Origin: Dyadobacter luticola | Lineage (GTDB): Bacteria > Bacteroidota > Bacteroidia > Cytophagales > Spirosomataceae | DNA length: 64,000 nt | Assembly: GCF_005860805.1 (NCBI RefSeq) | Contig: NZ_VCEJ01000004.1 | Span: 62,001-126,000, forward strand | Direction of reading: 5' to 3' | Part shown: in pieces, positions 63,109 to 64,000 of the stretch | Numbering within the stretch: the first letter of the stretch is position 1 | How the letters are laid out: every line of letters begins with the position of its first letter | Notes under the pieces: model-generated | Told to the model about the DNA's origin: nothing | The model's input: the letters and a program-made list of their open reading frames with translations, nothing else | Databases searched by the model: none | Position numbers and translations under genes: made by a program

Positions 63109-64000
63109 ATGAATAATAGTTTCCAGGACGCAGTTGTAACGAAGTACAATATTTTTAATAGCCTTTTTTTGAGTTTGCCCTATCGTGGCGTATTTCAGAC
63201 GGGCTCGTTACTTCCTATACTTACCCAGCAAAGTGAGATCGGGTTCCAGGAAGGGAAGTCTCCGAAGGAGATTATGGAACATTTTTTTTCCGAATTGCTG
63301 GAAACTGCCTCACCCAAAGAGCGCACCGATTTACTTTTTCAATTTATCCAATACATTGAAAGACAGGTTGTTTTATTTGATTCCGTAGAAGACGCGGCTT
63401 TTGATCAGACCCACGATCTCAGCGGAAAAGGTTCTGTTACTTACCTGACCGAAAGGCTGGACAGTGATGACCTGAAAAAGAAACTCCTCACCAAGCTGGA
63501 AGATTACAGCGTCCGGATCGTGTTGACGGCGCATCCTACCCAGTTTTATTCCGGAAAGGTTTTAGGAATTATCAATGATTTGGAGGACGCGATCAGGATA
63601 AACGATTTTACGGAAGTCAATCAACTGCTGCTTCAACTCGGTAAAACAGCATTTATTAACCACGAAAAACCGACGCCTTTTGACGAGGCGGTGAGTTTGT
63701 GCTGGTTCCTCGAAAATGTATACTACGACGCCATCCCGGCGATCATGGAAAAACTGATCAACGGGCTGGGAATGAGCGTGCATAACTGGCCTTATCCGAA
63801 TGTTTTCAGGCTGGGTTTCTGGCCTGGCGGCGACCGCGATGGTAACCCGTTTGTGAACCCGGAAATTACCTTGAAGGTAGCGGACAGGCTGCGCGAAACG
63901 GTTTTGAGAGGTTATTACCGCGATATCCGCACATTGAAACGCAGGTTGACCTTCAAAGGGGTAGATGAGGCGATTTCGCTGGCGGAGAAAAAGATGAACA
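63109..64000 (+). CDS. ppc: phosphoenolpyruvate carboxylase (3' truncated by the window)
   Basis: The frame is open from ATG 63109 to the right edge (297 residues visible of about 850-930). PEP carboxylase motifs: LTAHPTQ with catalytic His142, and GFWPGGDRDGNPFV (motif GGDRDGNP) at residues about 239-252. It replenishes oxaloacetate from PEP and bicarbonate. Bacteroidota versions lack the metazoan-plant regulatory Ser. The rest of the gene lies outside the window. Confidence 0.93.
   Translation, partial: MNNSFQDAVVTKYNIFNSLFLSLPYRGVFQTGSLLPILTQQSEIGFQEGKSPKEIMEHFFSELLETASPKERTDLLFQFIQYIERQVVLFDSVEDAAFDQTHDLSGKGSVTYLTERLDSDDLKKKLLTKLEDYSVRIVLTAHPTQFYSGKVLGIINDLEDAIRINDFTEVNQLLLQLGKTAFINHEKPTPFDEAVSLCWFLENVYYDAIPAIMEKLINGLGMSVHNWPYPNVFRLGFWPGGDRDGNPFVNPEITLKVADRLRETVLRGYYRDIRTLKRRLTFKGVDEAISLAEKKMN

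Overview
The window looks like a chromosomal segment of a Bacteroidota, most likely Cytophagales and close to Dyadobacter or Spirosoma. That placement is an inference from several things: a TonB-dependent receptor with a CarboxypepD-like plug domain, large outer-membrane barrels, a zinc metalloprotease of the DUF5117/5118 type, a DUF5618-type protein, an rpsU-xer pair, weak Shine-Dalgarno signals, and many -7 boxes of the Bacteroidota type (TAnnTTTG). Nearly all of the sequence is ordinary housekeeping content. No rRNA, tRNA, CRISPR array, prophage or intact insertion sequence was seen.

Layout. 1-11.2 kb: an SNF2/SWIM helicase cut by the left edge, then a minus-strand run of Wzi-like barrel, nadC, HhH-barrel protein, recQ and ridA. 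11.2-19.7 kb: upp, a large TonB receptor with an Ala/Val/Gln-rich insert, manC, recF, pdhA and tatC. 19.7-20.1 kb: a small AT-rich BrnT-type toxin with an overlapping partner. 20.1-27.3 kb: a PLP enzyme coupled to a dipeptide epimerase, nadK with a CBS protein, two alpha/beta hydrolases and a CapD-like dehydratase. 27.3-32.7 kb: nuoK-L-M-N as a separate unit with its own promoter and terminator. 32.7-34.9 kb: a DEDDh exonuclease, then an AT-rich accessory islet with a minimal RNA-ligase-like nucleotidyltransferase and an unknown protein. 34.9-46 kb: glpK and pbpC (divergent), an M28 peptidase, cysS, a PfkB kinase, a GDPD, a PAP2 phosphatase and kdsA. 46-48.4 kb: acpP-fabF-rnc. 48.6-50.8 kb: Hsp20 and a DegP-type protease. 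50.9-64 kb: an RluB-type pseudouridine synthase with a long repetitive tail, acetoacetyl-CoA synthetase, S41 protease, SDR, M23 peptidase, metalloprotease, ppx, rpsU-xer, and a phosphoenolpyruvate carboxylase cut by the right edge.

Functional themes are envelope biogenesis (kdsA, manC, Wzi-like, CapD-like, pbpC, M23, DegP, S41, TatC), respiration and central carbon (nuoKLMN, pdhA, ppc, glpK), NAD metabolism (nadC, nadK), fatty-acid synthesis (acpP, fabF) and DNA or RNA repair (recQ, recF, SNF2, exonuclease, RNA-ligase-like). The least explained parts are the RNA-ligase islet at 33.6-34.9 kb, the BrnT pair with its atypical short partner, the HhH-plus-barrel surface protein, the TonB receptor insert and a threefold-iterated hairpin at 43.79-43.85 kb. 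Several genes share a promoter layout of TTG, 19-20 bases, then TAnnTTTG or a close variant, which also helped choose starts.
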